Notes: generated by a model from the sequence alone, not told the origin. Counted from the stretch's first letter, positions 36,604 to 45,569 are shown. The stretch is 64,000 nt of DNA from Allonocardiopsis opalescens (GCF_003002095.1 NZ_PVZC01000001.1:1426001-1490000); one strand, 5' to 3'. Numbers and translations: made by a program.

Positions 36604-39543
36604 ATGAGTTTGCGTTCACTGGTGCGATCGCGCCGGCGCGGGCTCGCCGGAGCGGCGGTGGCGGCACTGGCCGCGGCGCTGCTCCCGGCCGGAGCCGCCC
36701 TGGCGGCGCCCTCGTGTACCGCGGAGTACCAGATAGCCAACGAGTGGGGCACCGGCTTCATCGCCAATGTCACGCTCACCAACACCGGCGACCCGCTGCC
36801 CAACGGCTGGGAGCTCACCTGGAGCTTCGACGACGGCCAGCGAGTGACCAACGGCTGGAACGGCGTGTACAGCCAGAGCGGCAGCAACGTCAGGGTCACC
36901 AACCCGAGCTGGGACAACAGCCTCAACACCAACGAGACGGTCTCGCTCGGCTTCCAGGGCACCAGGGGCGCGACCAACTCGGTGCCCACCGACTTCGCCC
37001 TGAACGGCGTCGCCTGCAACGAGCAGGGCAGCTCGGCGCCGGTCGTCGAACTGACCGCGCCGGCCGACGGCTCCGCCTTCCTCGCCGGGCAGCCGATCCA
37101 GCTGGCCGCCGACGCCAGCGACGCCGACGGCTCGATCGACCGGGTGGAGTTCCGCGCCGACGGGACGGTGCTCGGCTCCGACACCACCGCGCCGTACACC
37201 TACAACTGGCAGAACGCCGCGGTCGGCCAGTACTCGGTGACCGCCGTCGCCTTCGACGACTCCGGCGAGAGCGCCGCGTCGCTCCCGATCGCCATCGAGG
37301 TGCTCGACGGGCCGGCCGTGGTCGCCAACCCGTCGACGCTGAGCATCCGCCAGGGCGACACCGGGACCTTCGACGTCACGCTGGCCAGCGCTCCGAGCGG
37401 CACGGTCACCGTCGACGTGGCCAGGACCCAGGGCTCGGCCGACCTGAGCGTCGCCGACGGCGACGAGCTGACCTTCACCGCCACCAACTGGGACGACCCC
37501 CAGGAGGTGACCATCGCGTCGGCCGACAACGGCGGCGACAGCGCCTCGGCGACCTTCACCGCCTCCGCCCCCGGGCACGACTCCGCGGTGGTGCAGGCGC
37601 GCGAGGTCATCGGCGCCTCCGTCTACGAGGCCGAGTTCCTTGAGCAGTACAACAAGATCAAGGACCCGGACAACGGCTACTTCCGCGAGTTCGCGGGCGG
37701 ACTGGTGCCCTACCACTCGGTGGAGACGCTGATCGTCGAGGCGCCCGACCACGGCCACGCCACCACCTCGGAGGCGTTCAGCTACTACCTGTGGCTGGAG
37801 GCGGCCTACGGCAGGGTGACCGAGGACTGGGGACCCTTCAACGACGCCTGGGCGTCGATGGAGGAGTACATCATCCCCGAGACCGAGGACCAGCCGACCA
37901 ACGGCGCCTACGACCCGGGCTCGCCGGCCACCTACGCGGCCGAGTACCCGCACCCCTCGGAGTACCCCTCGCTGCTGCAGCCCAGCGTGCCGGTGGGCGA
38001 CGACCCGCTGGCCAACGAGCTGAGCAGCACCTACGGGACCGACGAGGTCTACGCGATGCACTGGCTGCTGGACGTGGACAACACCTACGGCTACGGCTTC
38101 TGCGGTGACGGCTCCGACGACGCCCCGGCGTTCATCAACACCTTCCAGCGCGGCTCGCACGAGTCGGTCTGGGAGACCGTGCCGCACCCGTCGTGCGAGA
38201 CCTTCGAGCACGGCGGCCAGAACGGCTTCGTCGACCTGTTCACCGACGACGCCTCCTACGCCGAGCAGTGGCGCTACACCAACGCCCCCGACGCCGACGC
38301 CCGCGCCGTGCAGGTCGCCCTGCTCGCGCACACCTGGGCCGAGGAGCAGGGGCAGGCCGACGCGGTGGCCGAGTCGGTCTCCGACGCGGCCATGATGGGC
38401 GACTACCTGCGCTACGCGATGTACGACAAGTACTTCAAGGAGATCGGCGACTGCGTCGGGCCCACCCAGTGCCCCGCCGGCACCGGCAAGAACAGCGCCC
38501 ACTACCTGATGTCGTGGTACTTCGCCTGGGGCGGCGCCACCAACACCAGTGCGCCGTGGGCGTGGCGGATCGGCTCCAGCGCCTCGCACCAGGGCTACCA
38601 GAACCCGCTGGCGGCCTACGCGCTGTCGGAGGTGCCCGAGCTGCGGCCCGAGTCGCCCACCGGCGCCCAGGACTGGGCGACCAGCATGGACCGCCAGCTG
38701 GAGTTCCTCCAGTGGCTCCAGTCGTCCGAGGGCGGTATCGCCGGCGGCGCGACCAACAGCTGGCAGGGCAGCTACTCCCAGCCCCCGGCGGACGCGGCCA
38801 ACTCGCAGTTCTACGGCATGTACTACGACTGGCAGCCGGTCTGGAACGACCCGCCGAGCAACCGGTGGTTCGGCTTCCAGGTCTGGCAGATGGAGCGCAC
38901 GGCCCAGCTCTACCAGATGACCGGCGACGAGCGCGCCGGCGCCATCCTGGACCGCTGGGTGCCGTGGGCCATCGCCAACACCGAGGTCGGCACCGGCGGC
39001 GACTTCGCCGTCCCGGCCGACATGGAGTGGAGCGGCACCCCCGACACCTGGGAGGGCACCTACACCGGCAACCCGGACCTGCACGTCGACGTGGTCTCGC
39101 ACGGCCAGGACGTCGGTGTGGCGGCGGCGCTCGCCAAGACGCTGCTGTACTACGCCGAGGCGTCCGGCGACGCCGAGGCCAGGACCGTGGGCGAGGGGCT
39201 GCTGGACGCGCTGCTCGAGCACACCGACGACCTCGGCATCGCCACCGAGGAGACCCGGACCGACTACGGCCGGTTCGACGACGAGTACCAGCCGGGCGGC
39301 GACGGCCTCTACATCCCGCCGGGCTGGACCGGCGAGATGGCCAACGGCGACCCGATCAACTCCGACTCCACCTTCCTGTCCATCCGGTCCTTCTACGAGG
39401 ACGACCCCGCGTTCCCCGAACTCGAGGCGTACCTCAACGGCACCGGCGAGGCTCCGACGTTCACCTACCACCGGTTCTGGGCGCAGGTCGAGATCGCCAC
39501 GGCGTTCGCGGCCCACGACGAACTGTTCGGCGACGCCGGGTAG
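36604..39543 (+). CDS. Secreted GH48 cellulase (reducing-end cellobiohydrolase) with CBM2
   Basis: Processive exocellulase of 979 residues that releases cellobiose, acting outside the cell. Residues 1-34 form a signal peptide with an Arg-rich start and cleavage near ALA-AP. CBM2 follows (about 36-138), its ends marked by Cys38 and Cys138 and with exposed Trp residues. An Ig-like module (about 145-235) and a second beta-module (about 236-338, PSTLSIRQGDTGTFDVTL) lead to the GH48 domain from 341. The predicted catalytic acid is Glu390 in APDHGHATTSEAFSYY. The T. fusca orthologue Cel48A has CBM2 and a fibronectin III linker, so the linkers differ. GGAAGG lies upstream of the ATG. CelR boxes indicate induction by cello-oligosaccharides. 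Confidence 0.95.
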   Translation: MSLRSLVRSRRRGLAGAAVAALAAALLPAGAALAAPSCTAEYQIANEWGTGFIANVTLTNTGDPLPNGWELTWSFDDGQRVTNGWNGVYSQSGSNVRVTNPSWDNSLNTNETVSLGFQGTRGATNSVPTDFALNGVACNEQGSSAPVVELTAPADGSAFLAGQPIQLAADASDADGSIDRVEFRADGTVLGSDTTAPYTYNWQNAAVGQYSVTAVAFDDSGESAASLPIAIEVLDGPAVVANPSTLSIRQGDTGTFDVTLASAPSGTVTVDVARTQGSADLSVADGDELTFTATNWDDPQEVTIASADNGGDSASATFTASAPGHDSAVVQAREVIGASVYEAEFLEQYNKIKDPDNGYFREFAGGLVPYHSVETLIVEAPDHGHATTSEAFSYYLWLEAAYGRVTEDWGPFNDAWASMEEYIIPETEDQPTNGAYDPGSPATYAAEYPHPSEYPSLLQPSVPVGDDPLANELSSTYGTDEVYAMHWLLDVDNTYGYGFCGDGSDDAPAFINTFQRGSHESVWETVPHPSCETFEHGGQNGFVDLFTDDASYAEQWRYTNAPDADARAVQVALLAHTWAEEQGQADAVAESVSDAAMMGDYLRYAMYDKYFKEIGDCVGPTQCPAGTGKNSAHYLMSWYFAWGGATNTSAPWAWRIGSSASHQGYQNPLAAYALSEVPELRPESPTGAQDWATSMDRQLEFLQWLQSSEGGIAGGATNSWQGSYSQPPADAANSQFYGMYYDWQPVWNDPPSNRWFGFQVWQMERTAQLYQMTGDERAGAILDRWVPWAIANTEVGTGGDFAVPADMEWSGTPDTWEGTYTGNPDLHVDVVSHGQDVGVAAALAKTLLYYAEASGDAEARTVGEGLLDALLEHTDDLGIATEETRTDYGRFDDEYQPGGDGLYIPPGWTGEMANGDPINSDSTFLSIRSFYEDDPAFPELEAYLNGTGEAPTFTYHRFWAQVEIATAFAAHDELFGDAG

Positions 39544-39566
39544 CAGCGACGGGCATGCGGTACAGG

Positions 39567-39632
39567 GGAGGGTGAGGACCCTCCGCTGAGTTGACCGGCC
39601 CCCCGGGGCGGCCGTCCGGCCGCTCTGGGGGG
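39567..39632. terminator. Double hairpin between GH48 and menA
   Basis: GGAGGGT/ACCCTCC at 39567-39584, then a larger hairpin at 39599-39632 with CCCCCC and GCGGCCG arms pairing with CGGCCGC and GGGGGG. The genes are convergent, so it probably serves both. Confidence 0.7.
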
Positions 39633-39648
39633 CTCTCGCCGTCCGGGC

Positions 39649-40518
39649 TCAGCCCAGCGCCAGGCCGACGGCGTAGAGCAGACTCATCACCAGTTGCAGC
39701 CGCCCGGTGGCGGCCAGCGGCGGGATCAGCGCGGGACCGGTGGCACCGCCCAGGACGGTGCGCACCGGCGCGACGGCCAGCGGGACGGCCAGCAGCACCA
39801 GCGCCACCCACCAGCTCGCCGCCAGCGTGAGCAGCGCGACGGCGAAGGCGCCCGCGACGGCGCCGGCGTACAGCAGCCGGGTGGCGCGGTCGCCGAGCAC
39901 CACGGCCAGGGTGCGCTTGCCGGCCTCGGTGTCGGACGGGATGTCGCGCAGGTTGTTGACGACCAGCAGCGCGACCGCGACCAGGCCGACGGGCACCGCG
40001 GCGGCCCAGGCCGTCCACGGCGCGGCGAGCAGCTGGATGTAGGCGGTGCCGACCACGGCCACCAGCCCGAAGAACACGAAGACGGACAGCTCGCCGAGCG
40101 CGCGGTAGCCGTAGGGCCGGGAGCCGCCGGTGTAGAACCAGGCGGCGACGATGGCCAGCGCGCCGACCAGCACCAGCCACAGCGACGAAGTCGCGGCCAG
40201 CACCAGGCCGGTGGCGGCCGCGGCCGCGAAGCAGCCGAGCGCGGCGGCCAGTACGTGGCGGGGGCGGGCCAGCCGGGTGGCGGTCAGCCGGACCGGGCCC
40301 ACCCGCCGGGCGTCGGTGCCGCGGACGCCGTCGCTGTAGTCGTTGGAGTAGTTGACGCCGATCTGCAGCAGCAGCGCGAGCAGCAGGCACAGCGCCGCCT
40401 TCCACCACACCGGCTGGCCCGCGCCGACCGCGACCCCGGTGCCCACGGCGACCGGGGCGATCGCCGCGGGCAGGGTTCTCGGCCGGGCACCGGCCATCCA
40501 CTCTCCGACCGTCGCCAC
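39649..40518 (-). CDS. menA: 1,4-dihydroxy-2-naphthoate polyprenyltransferase
   Basis: UbiA-superfamily membrane enzyme that attaches the polyprenyl chain in menaquinone synthesis. The 289-residue protein has about eight to nine membrane helices, the first Asp-rich motif NYSNDYSDGVRGTD (N59, D60, D63, D69) and the second near VVNNLRDIPSDTEAGKRTLAV. MenA rather than UbiA is indicated by the N-terminal WMAGARPRTLPAAIAPV. The GTG at 40518 has AGGAG seven bases upstream. Other men genes are not in the window. Confidence 0.92.
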   Translation of the reverse strand: MATVGEWMAGARPRTLPAAIAPVAVGTGVAVGAGQPVWWKAALCLLLALLLQIGVNYSNDYSDGVRGTDARRVGPVRLTATRLARPRHVLAAALGCFAAAAATGLVLAATSSLWLVLVGALAIVAAWFYTGGSRPYGYRALGELSVFVFFGLVAVVGTAYIQLLAAPWTAWAAAVPVGLVAVALLVVNNLRDIPSDTEAGKRTLAVVLGDRATRLLYAGAVAGAFAVALLTLAASWWVALVLLAVPLAVAPVRTVLGGATGPALIPPLAATGRLQLVMSLLYAVGLALG

Positions 40519-40607
40519 GCTGCGTCTCCTCGTCCTGCCGGCCGGCGCCGCCCGGGCGTCCGGCCTGGTGCTGTGGTGTGTCCGCGGGCGCGGTCGCGCG
40601 CCCGCGG

Positions 40608-41159
40608 TCAGGTCTGGGTGGGGCTGATGGCGGTGTGGTAGCGCACCATGGCCACCGGCTCGCCCATGTCGATCTCCCGGGTGGCGCCGTCGGGGCCCCA
40701 GCCGGTGGCGTCCAGGAAGGAGCGCAGCGGGTTGTCGGCGGCCAGCACCCAGGTGTAGACGGCGGTGAAGGAGTCGTCGAGCAGGTGGTCGACGACCGCG
40801 TGGGAGAGCCGGCTGCCGTGGCCCTGGCGCACCCGGGCGGGGTCGACGTGGAGTGCGAGCAGTTCGGCGTCGGTGCGCGGCCAGCGGTCGGGGTCGCCCG
40901 CCGGGCCGAAGGCGGCGAAGCCGGCGATCTCGCGCTCGTCGGTGGCGACCAAGACCCGGTGCCGGTCCGTGGGCGGCTTCTCGACGGCCTCGCGCCACTG
41001 CTCCTCGAAGCCGGCGAGGGCGCGGGGGCTGGTCAGCTCGGCCACCACCGCCGCGGGGAGGGCGGGGCCGTAGCCGGTGCGCCACGCCTCCACTTGGACG
41101 CGTGCGATGGTGGGGACGTCGGCGGCCCGGGCGGCGCGCACGAACCTCTGGGTGGTCAT
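40608..41159 (-). CDS. GNAT-family N-acetyltransferase
   Basis: Acetyltransferase of 183 residues. The acetyl-CoA-binding segment is LHVDPARVRQGHGSRLSHAVVDHL (Q/R-x-x-G-x-G/S) with the following strand VYTWVLAADNPLRSFLDATGW. Substrate unknown; small-molecule or N-terminal acetylation are both possible. TAAGCT seven bases upstream of the ATG suggests a leaderless transcript. Confidence 0.82.
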   Translation of the reverse strand: MTTQRFVRAARAADVPTIARVQVEAWRTGYGPALPAAVVAELTSPRALAGFEEQWREAVEKPPTDRHRVLVATDEREIAGFAAFGPAGDPDRWPRTDAELLALHVDPARVRQGHGSRLSHAVVDHLLDDSFTAVYTWVLAADNPLRSFLDATGWGPDGATREIDMGEPVAMVRYHTAISPTQT

Positions 41160-41166
41160 CGCCGCC

Positions 41167-41172
41167 AGCTTA
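41167..41172 (-). promoter_or_regulatory. -10 element TAAGCT, leaderless GNAT gene
   Basis: Fits TANNNT; seven bases upstream of the ATG at 41159 on the minus strand. Confidence 0.5.
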
Positions 41173-41216
41173 GTGCCGGTCGGCGCGGTGGCCGGCGGCG
41201 GGACGCGTGCGGCGGC

Positions 41217-41786
41217 TCAGGCCGGCGGCGGGCCGTCGTCGCGGCCGCGCGCCCGGTAGGCGCGGGTCTTGGCGCGGTTGCCGCACACCCGCATGGAGCA
41301 CCAGGTCCTGGAGCGGTTCTTGCTGGTGTCGACGAAGGCCCACCGGCAGTCGGCGGTGGCGCACAGCTTGACCCTCGTCCAGGTGCCGTCGGACTGGGCG
41401 GCGGCCACCGCCGCCACCACCCGCGCCAGCCCGGCCTCGACGGGCTCGGCGCCCGGGTCGGCCGCCGGGAGCAGCACGGGCCGGTCGGCGTCGAAGCCGA
41501 GCCGCAGCGGGTGCTCTGCCGCGGCCAGGGCCAGTCCGGCGTGGTCGGCGGCGCCGTCGTGGTGGCCGGCCAGCGCCGCGCGCAGGCCGGCGCGCAGCCG
41601 CAGCGCCGCGTCCAGCGCGGCGGTGCCCGCCTGCGCGGCCTCGGGGGCCAGTCCCTGGTAGGCCAGCCACTCCACCAGGTCGGACGGGGCGCGCAGCGAC
41701 TCCTCGGCCTGCTCGACGTCGTAGGTGTTGGCGAAATCTCGCAGCAGCTCCGCCGCGGTCCGGGCGGGGGGTTCCTCGAAAAGCAT
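41217..41786 (-). CDS. CGNR zinc-finger protein (ABATE domain), probable regulator
   Basis: Protein of 189 residues. The N-terminal helical part (TAAELLRDFANTYD...) matches ABATE-type stress-induced regulators; the C-terminal zinc finger has LCATADCRWAFVDTSKNRSRTWCSMRVCGNRAKTRAYR, giving four cysteines and the CGNR signature. It probably binds DNA. The ATG at 41786 has GGAGG five bases upstream and is preferred to the upstream ATG at 41831. A perfect inverted repeat just upstream (41799-41823) may be its own operator. The divergent small gene at 41898 may share control. Confidence 0.85.
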   Translation of the reverse strand: MLFEEPPARTAAELLRDFANTYDVEQAEESLRAPSDLVEWLAYQGLAPEAAQAGTAALDAALRLRAGLRAALAGHHDGAADHAGLALAAAEHPLRLGFDADRPVLLPAADPGAEPVEAGLARVVAAVAAAQSDGTWTRVKLCATADCRWAFVDTSKNRSRTWCSMRVCGNRAKTRAYRARGRDDGPPPA

Positions 41787-41798
41787 CGGCGCCTCCGA

Positions 41799-41823
41799 AA
41801 CCAGCATAACCGGATAGCTGGTT
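41799..41823. promoter_or_regulatory. Inverted repeat upstream of the CGNR gene
   Basis: AACCAGC and GCTGGTT, seven bases each, separated by 11 bases (ATAACCGGATA). It lies 13 bases before the CGNR start, in the divergent gap, where an operator would be expected; the AT-rich core on the minus strand (TTATGCT) could contain the -10. Confidence 0.45.
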
Positions 41824-41897
41824 GCATGCACGCGACACCTGTGAAATGCTTTAGATGGTGTTGAGCTGGGCGAGGGGAACCGAGGAGGAACGCCGCG

Positions 41898-42170
41898 ATG
41901 GACACCTGGAGCACGGCCTACCTGGCCAGGGAGCGGATCGAGGAGCTGCGGGCGCGGGCGCGCTCGGACCGGGCGGCGCGGCGGCTGCGGGCCGCCCGCC
42001 GCGGGCGCGCGGACGGCGGGCCCGGCCGGATCGCGCGGGCGCTCGCCGCCTGGCGGCCGGTGCGCGAGGCCGCCGCCCGGATCATGGCCGCCGCCGACCC
42101 CGAGACGACCCCGGGGTCGCGCCGCCGCGCCCCTGAACTGTCCCGGAGGATTGGTGCGCCTTCGGTTTAG
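41898..42170 (+). CDS. Hypothetical small basic protein
   Basis: Arg- and Ala-rich helical protein of 90 residues without recognisable motifs. GAGGAGGA (41880-41887) ten bases upstream of the ATG supports it as a real gene. It is divergent from the CGNR regulator and 29 bases upstream of the next gene. Composition alone could mimic a gene in this GC-rich DNA, hence moderate confidence. Confidence 0.5.
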   Translation: MDTWSTAYLARERIEELRARARSDRAARRLRAARRGRADGGPGRIARALAAWRPVREAAARIMAAADPETTPGSRRRAPELSRRIGAPSV

Positions 42171-42186
42171 CGGCCGCGCGCCGTGG

Positions 42187-42192
42187 CACGAT
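42187..42192 (+). promoter_or_regulatory. -10 element CACGAT, leaderless membrane protein gene
   Basis: A at position 2 and T at position 6 are kept; seven bases before the GTG at 42200. GGGAG lies only one base from the start codon, too close to act as a ribosome-binding site. Confidence 0.4.
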
Positions 42193-42199
42193 CGGGAGC

Positions 42200-42577
42200 G
42201 TGTCCATACTTATTCGGGTCATTGTGAACGCGCTCGCGCTGTGGCTGGCCACGGTGCTCGTCGGCGGCCTTGAGGTCACGACGGATTCGGTCGGTGAGCA
42301 GGTCGTCACTCTCGTGGTGGTCGCGGTCATCTTCGGCATCGTGAACGCCGTCATCAAACCGATCGTCAAGACCGTCGGCTGCCCGGTGTACGTCCTCACG
42401 CTCGGCTTGATCGCCCTGGTCGTGAACGCGCTGCTGCTCCTGCTGACCGGCTGGCTGGCCGGGCAGTTCGGGCTCGCCTTCGAGGTCGACGGCTTCTGGG
42501 CCGCCTTTTGGGGGGCCATCATCGTCGGCATCGTCAGCTGGCTGGCCAACATGTTTGTCGGCCGCGATTCCGATTGA
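42200..42577 (+). CDS. Four-helix membrane protein, phage-holin superfamily IV (YvlD-like)
   Basis: Protein of 125 residues with four hydrophobic helices and the family motif IVNAVIKPIVKTVGCPVYVLTLGLIALVVNALLLLL. Chromosomal members are widespread and are not phage lysis proteins; their role is unknown, with envelope stress suggested by YvlD in Bacillus. No phage genes lie nearby. The sequence after it (42578-42846) holds only the dapA promoter region. Confidence 0.85.
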   Translation: MSILIRVIVNALALWLATVLVGGLEVTTDSVGEQVVTLVVVAVIFGIVNAVIKPIVKTVGCPVYVLTLGLIALVVNALLLLLTGWLAGQFGLAFEVDGFWAAFWGAIIVGIVSWLANMFVGRDSD

Positions 42578-42833
42578 GAACGTCGCCGTTCGATAACAGT
42601 TACCGGAAACTCGGCTAAATCCCGTGTAAGGGACGCCACATATGCCACGATGATGAAACAGGCGCCGCTGGCGTGCGTACCCCCGAGCGCGCGCCGGCGG
42701 CGTCTTCCCATGCCCGCCGCCGGTCACGGCCGCGCCCCCGGCGGCGCGCGCCGCCGCTCCTGGGGCCCGGCCGGACCCCGCCACCGCACGCGCGTCGCGC
42801 GCCGGGTGGTCCCCGATGAGGGGATATACCGAG

Positions 42834-42839
42834 TACGGT
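42834..42839 (+). promoter_or_regulatory. -10 element TACGGT for leaderless dapA mRNA
   Basis: Fits TANNNT, seven bases upstream of the ATG at 42847, without Shine-Dalgarno sequence. Confidence 0.5.
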
Positions 42840-42846
42840 TGGCCCC

Positions 42847-43824
42847 ATGGCAGGCAGTACAGCGCCAGAAGCGCCCTTCGGCCGGATGCTGACCGCGATG
42901 GTCACTCCGATGACCCTGGACGGGGCCGTCGACTACGACGGCGCCGCCCGCCTCGCGACCTACCTCGTCGACGAGCACCGCCACGACGGCCTGGTGCTGA
43001 ACGGAACGACGGGCGAGTCGCCGACCACCAGCGACCGCGAGAAAGAGCGGCTCGTACGCGCCGTGGTCGAGGCGGTCGGCGACCGCGCCACGGTGCTCGC
43101 GGGCGTGGGCACGAACGACACCCGGCACAGCATCGAGCTGGCGCACAGCGCCGAGAAGGCCGGTGCGCGCGGGCTGCTCGCCGTCACCCCGTACTACAAC
43201 AAGCCCCCGCAGGAGGGCCTGGTCCGCCACTTCACCGCGATCGCCGACGCCACCGACCTGCCGGTGATGCTCTACGACATCCCCGGCCGCACCGGGGTGC
43301 CGATCGCGTCGGAGACGCTGGTCAGACTGGCCGAGCACCCGCGGATCGTGGCCAACAAGGACGCCAAGGACGACCTGGGCGCCAGCACCTGGGTGATGGC
43401 CCGCACCGACCTCGCGTACTACTCCGGCACCGACATGCTCAACCTGCCGCTGCTGGCCATCGGCGCGGCCGGCTTCGTCAGCGTCGTGGGCCACATCGTC
43501 GGCACCGACCTGCACGACATGATCGACGCCTACCTGGAGGGCGACGTCGTGCGCGCCCTCGCCATCCACCGCAGGCTCACCCCGGTGTACACCGGGATCT
43601 TCCGCACCCAAGGAGTGATCACCGTCAAGGCCGTGCTCAACCTGTTCGGCTTGCCCGGCGGGCCGGTCCGCAGCCCGCTGGCCGACGCGTCCGTCGAGCT
43701 CACCACCCTGCTCCGCGGCGACCTCGCCGCGGCGGGCGTCAAGGGCCCCATCGGCCTCGCACCCGACGCGGCGGTCCCCGCCAGCGCGGTCAAGGTCGAC
43801 TCCGTGTCGGAGGGGTCCGCGTGA
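42847..43824 (+). CDS. dapA: 4-hydroxy-tetrahydrodipicolinate synthase
   Basis: Condenses pyruvate with aspartate semialdehyde, the first step towards diaminopimelate and lysine. The 325-residue protein has the GTTGE loop (VLNGTTGESPTTS), the catalytic Tyr143 in YDIPGRTG and the Schiff-base Lys171 in IVANKDAK. The C-terminus extends about 25 residues beyond the usual end. It overlaps the RNase J gene by four bases (GTGA), a conserved actinobacterial coupling. Confidence 0.95.
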   Translation: MAGSTAPEAPFGRMLTAMVTPMTLDGAVDYDGAARLATYLVDEHRHDGLVLNGTTGESPTTSDREKERLVRAVVEAVGDRATVLAGVGTNDTRHSIELAHSAEKAGARGLLAVTPYYNKPPQEGLVRHFTAIADATDLPVMLYDIPGRTGVPIASETLVRLAEHPRIVANKDAKDDLGASTWVMARTDLAYYSGTDMLNLPLLAIGAAGFVSVVGHIVGTDLHDMIDAYLEGDVVRALAIHRRLTPVYTGIFRTQGVITVKAVLNLFGLPGGPVRSPLADASVELTTLLRGDLAAAGVKGPIGLAPDAAVPASAVKVDSVSEGSA

Positions 43825-45506
43825 GCCATCCGCACCCCGAGCTCCCCAGCCCGCCGCCGCTGCCCAAGGGGGCCCTGCGCGTCGTCGCGCTCGGCGGCCT
43901 GGGCGAGGTGGGCCGGAACATGACCGTCTTCGAGTACGACGGCCGGCTGCTGATCGTGGACTGCGGGGTGCTCTTCCCCGAAACCGAGCAGCCCGGCGTC
44001 GACCTCATCCTGCCCGACTTCGAGCACATCCGGCACCGCCTGGACGACGTCGAGGCCCTGGTCCTCACGCACGGCCACGAAGACCACATCGGCGCGGTGC
44101 CCTACCTGCTCCGCGAGCGGGCCGACATCCCGGTGATCGGCTCCCGGCTCACCCTCGCGCTGATCACCAGCAAGCTCGGCGAGCACCGCATCAAGCCCGT
44201 CACCCAGCAGGTGGCGGAGGGCGAGCGCCACTCCTTCGGCCCCTTCGCCTGCGAGTTCTTCGCGGTGAACCACTCCATCCCCGACGCCCTGGCCGTCGGC
44301 GTGCGCACCCCCGGCGGCACCGTGCTGCACACCGGCGACTTCAAGATGGACCAGCTGCCGCTGGACGGCCGCCTCACCGACCTCGGCGGCTTCGCGCGCT
44401 TCGGCGCCGAGGGCGTCGACCTGCTGCTGTCCGACAGCACCAACGCCGAGGTCCCCGGCTTCGTCACCAGCGAGCGCGACATCGCGCCCGTGCTCGACGG
44501 CGTGTTCGCGCGGGCCGCCAAGCGGGTCATCGTCGCCTGCTTCGCCTCCCACGTGCACCGCGTCCAGCAGGTGCTGGACGCCGCGGGCGCCCACGGCCGC
44601 AAGGTCGCCTTCGTCGGCCGCTCGATGGTGCGCAACATGAACGTCGCCCGCGACCTCGGCTACCTCCAGGTGCCCGACGGCCTGCTGGTGGACGTCCGCG
44701 AACTCGACGAACTGCCGCCCGACCGGGTCGTGCTCGTCTCCACCGGCTCCCAGGGCGAGCCGATGTCGGCGCTGTCGCGGATGGCCAACCGCGACCACCA
44801 GATCCGGATCGAGGAGGACGACACCATCGTGCTCGCCTCCTCGCTCATCCCCGGCAACGAGAACGCCGTCAACCGGGTCATCAACGGCCTCACCCGCTGG
44901 GGCGCCAAGGTGGTGCACAAGGGCAACGCCCGCGTGCACGTCTCCGGTCACTCCCCGGCCGGCGAACTGCTGTACGTGCTGAACATGGTGCGCCCGCGCA
45001 ACTTCATGCCGGTGCACGGTGAGTGGCGCCACCTGCGCGCCCACGCCGACCTCGCCGTGCTCTCGGGCGTGCCCGAGAGCCACGTCGCGGTGGCCGAGGA
45101 CGGCGTGGTCGTCGACCTCATCGACGGCCGGGCCCGGGTGGTCGGGGCGGTGCCGTGCGGCTACGTCTACGTCGACGGCGCGTCGGTGGGCGACATCACC
45201 GAGGCGGCGCTGAAGGACCGCAGGATCCTCGGCGACGAGGGCTTCGTCTCCGTGGTCATCGTGGTCGACTCCACCACCGGCAAGCTGGTCAGCGAGCCGC
45301 AGTTCCACGCCCGCGGCTCCGGTATCGACCCCTCCGACTTCGACGCCATGCTGCCCAAGCTGGAGGAGGGGCTGGAGCGGGCCGCCGCCGACGGCGTCAA
45401 CGACCCCCACCAGCTCCGCCAGCTGGTCCGGCGCACCGTCGGCCGCTGGGTCAGCGACACCTACCGCAGGCGCCCGATGATCATCCCGGTGGTCATGGAC
45501 GTCTGA
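43821..45506 (+). CDS. rnj: Ribonuclease J
   Basis: Metallo-beta-lactamase-fold ribonuclease of 561 residues with 5'-3' exo- and endonuclease activity in mRNA decay and rRNA maturation. The zinc site HGHEDHIG starts at residue 84; further motifs are HTGDFKMD, LLLSDSTNAEVPG and the beta-CASP segment VSGHSPAGELLYVLNMVRPRNFMPVHGEW. The GTG at 43821 overlaps the dapA stop, and CGGAGGGG lies upstream. A longer frame through dapA is an artefact. Confidence 0.95.
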   Translation: MSHPHPELPSPPPLPKGALRVVALGGLGEVGRNMTVFEYDGRLLIVDCGVLFPETEQPGVDLILPDFEHIRHRLDDVEALVLTHGHEDHIGAVPYLLRERADIPVIGSRLTLALITSKLGEHRIKPVTQQVAEGERHSFGPFACEFFAVNHSIPDALAVGVRTPGGTVLHTGDFKMDQLPLDGRLTDLGGFARFGAEGVDLLLSDSTNAEVPGFVTSERDIAPVLDGVFARAAKRVIVACFASHVHRVQQVLDAAGAHGRKVAFVGRSMVRNMNVARDLGYLQVPDGLLVDVRELDELPPDRVVLVSTGSQGEPMSALSRMANRDHQIRIEEDDTIVLASSLIPGNENAVNRVINGLTRWGAKVVHKGNARVHVSGHSPAGELLYVLNMVRPRNFMPVHGEWRHLRAHADLAVLSGVPESHVAVAEDGVVVDLIDGRARVVGAVPCGYVYVDGASVGDITEAALKDRRILGDEGFVSVVIVVDSTTGKLVSEPQFHARGSGIDPSDFDAMLPKLEEGLERAAADGVNDPHQLRQLVRRTVGRWVSDTYRRRPMIIPVVMDV

Positions 45507-45569
45507 CCGGCACCGGGCGCCCTCGGCGACACACCGGGCCGAAACCACCGCGCTCCGCCCGTCGCTGGG

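Noticed and set aside
36616-39516. Open frame of 966 codons opposite the GH48 gene
   Set aside because: Antisense shadow without recognisable domains; GH48 and CBM2 motifs are on the plus strand.
42200-42577. Phage-holin-like gene as a sign of a prophage
   Set aside because: This superfamily is common on chromosomes and no integrase, capsid, terminase or attachment repeats were seen.
42816-43820. Long N-terminal extension of RNase J through dapA
   Set aside because: The extension reads dapA in a wrong frame and consists of Arg/Pro-rich sequence; GTG 43821 gives a normal RNase J.
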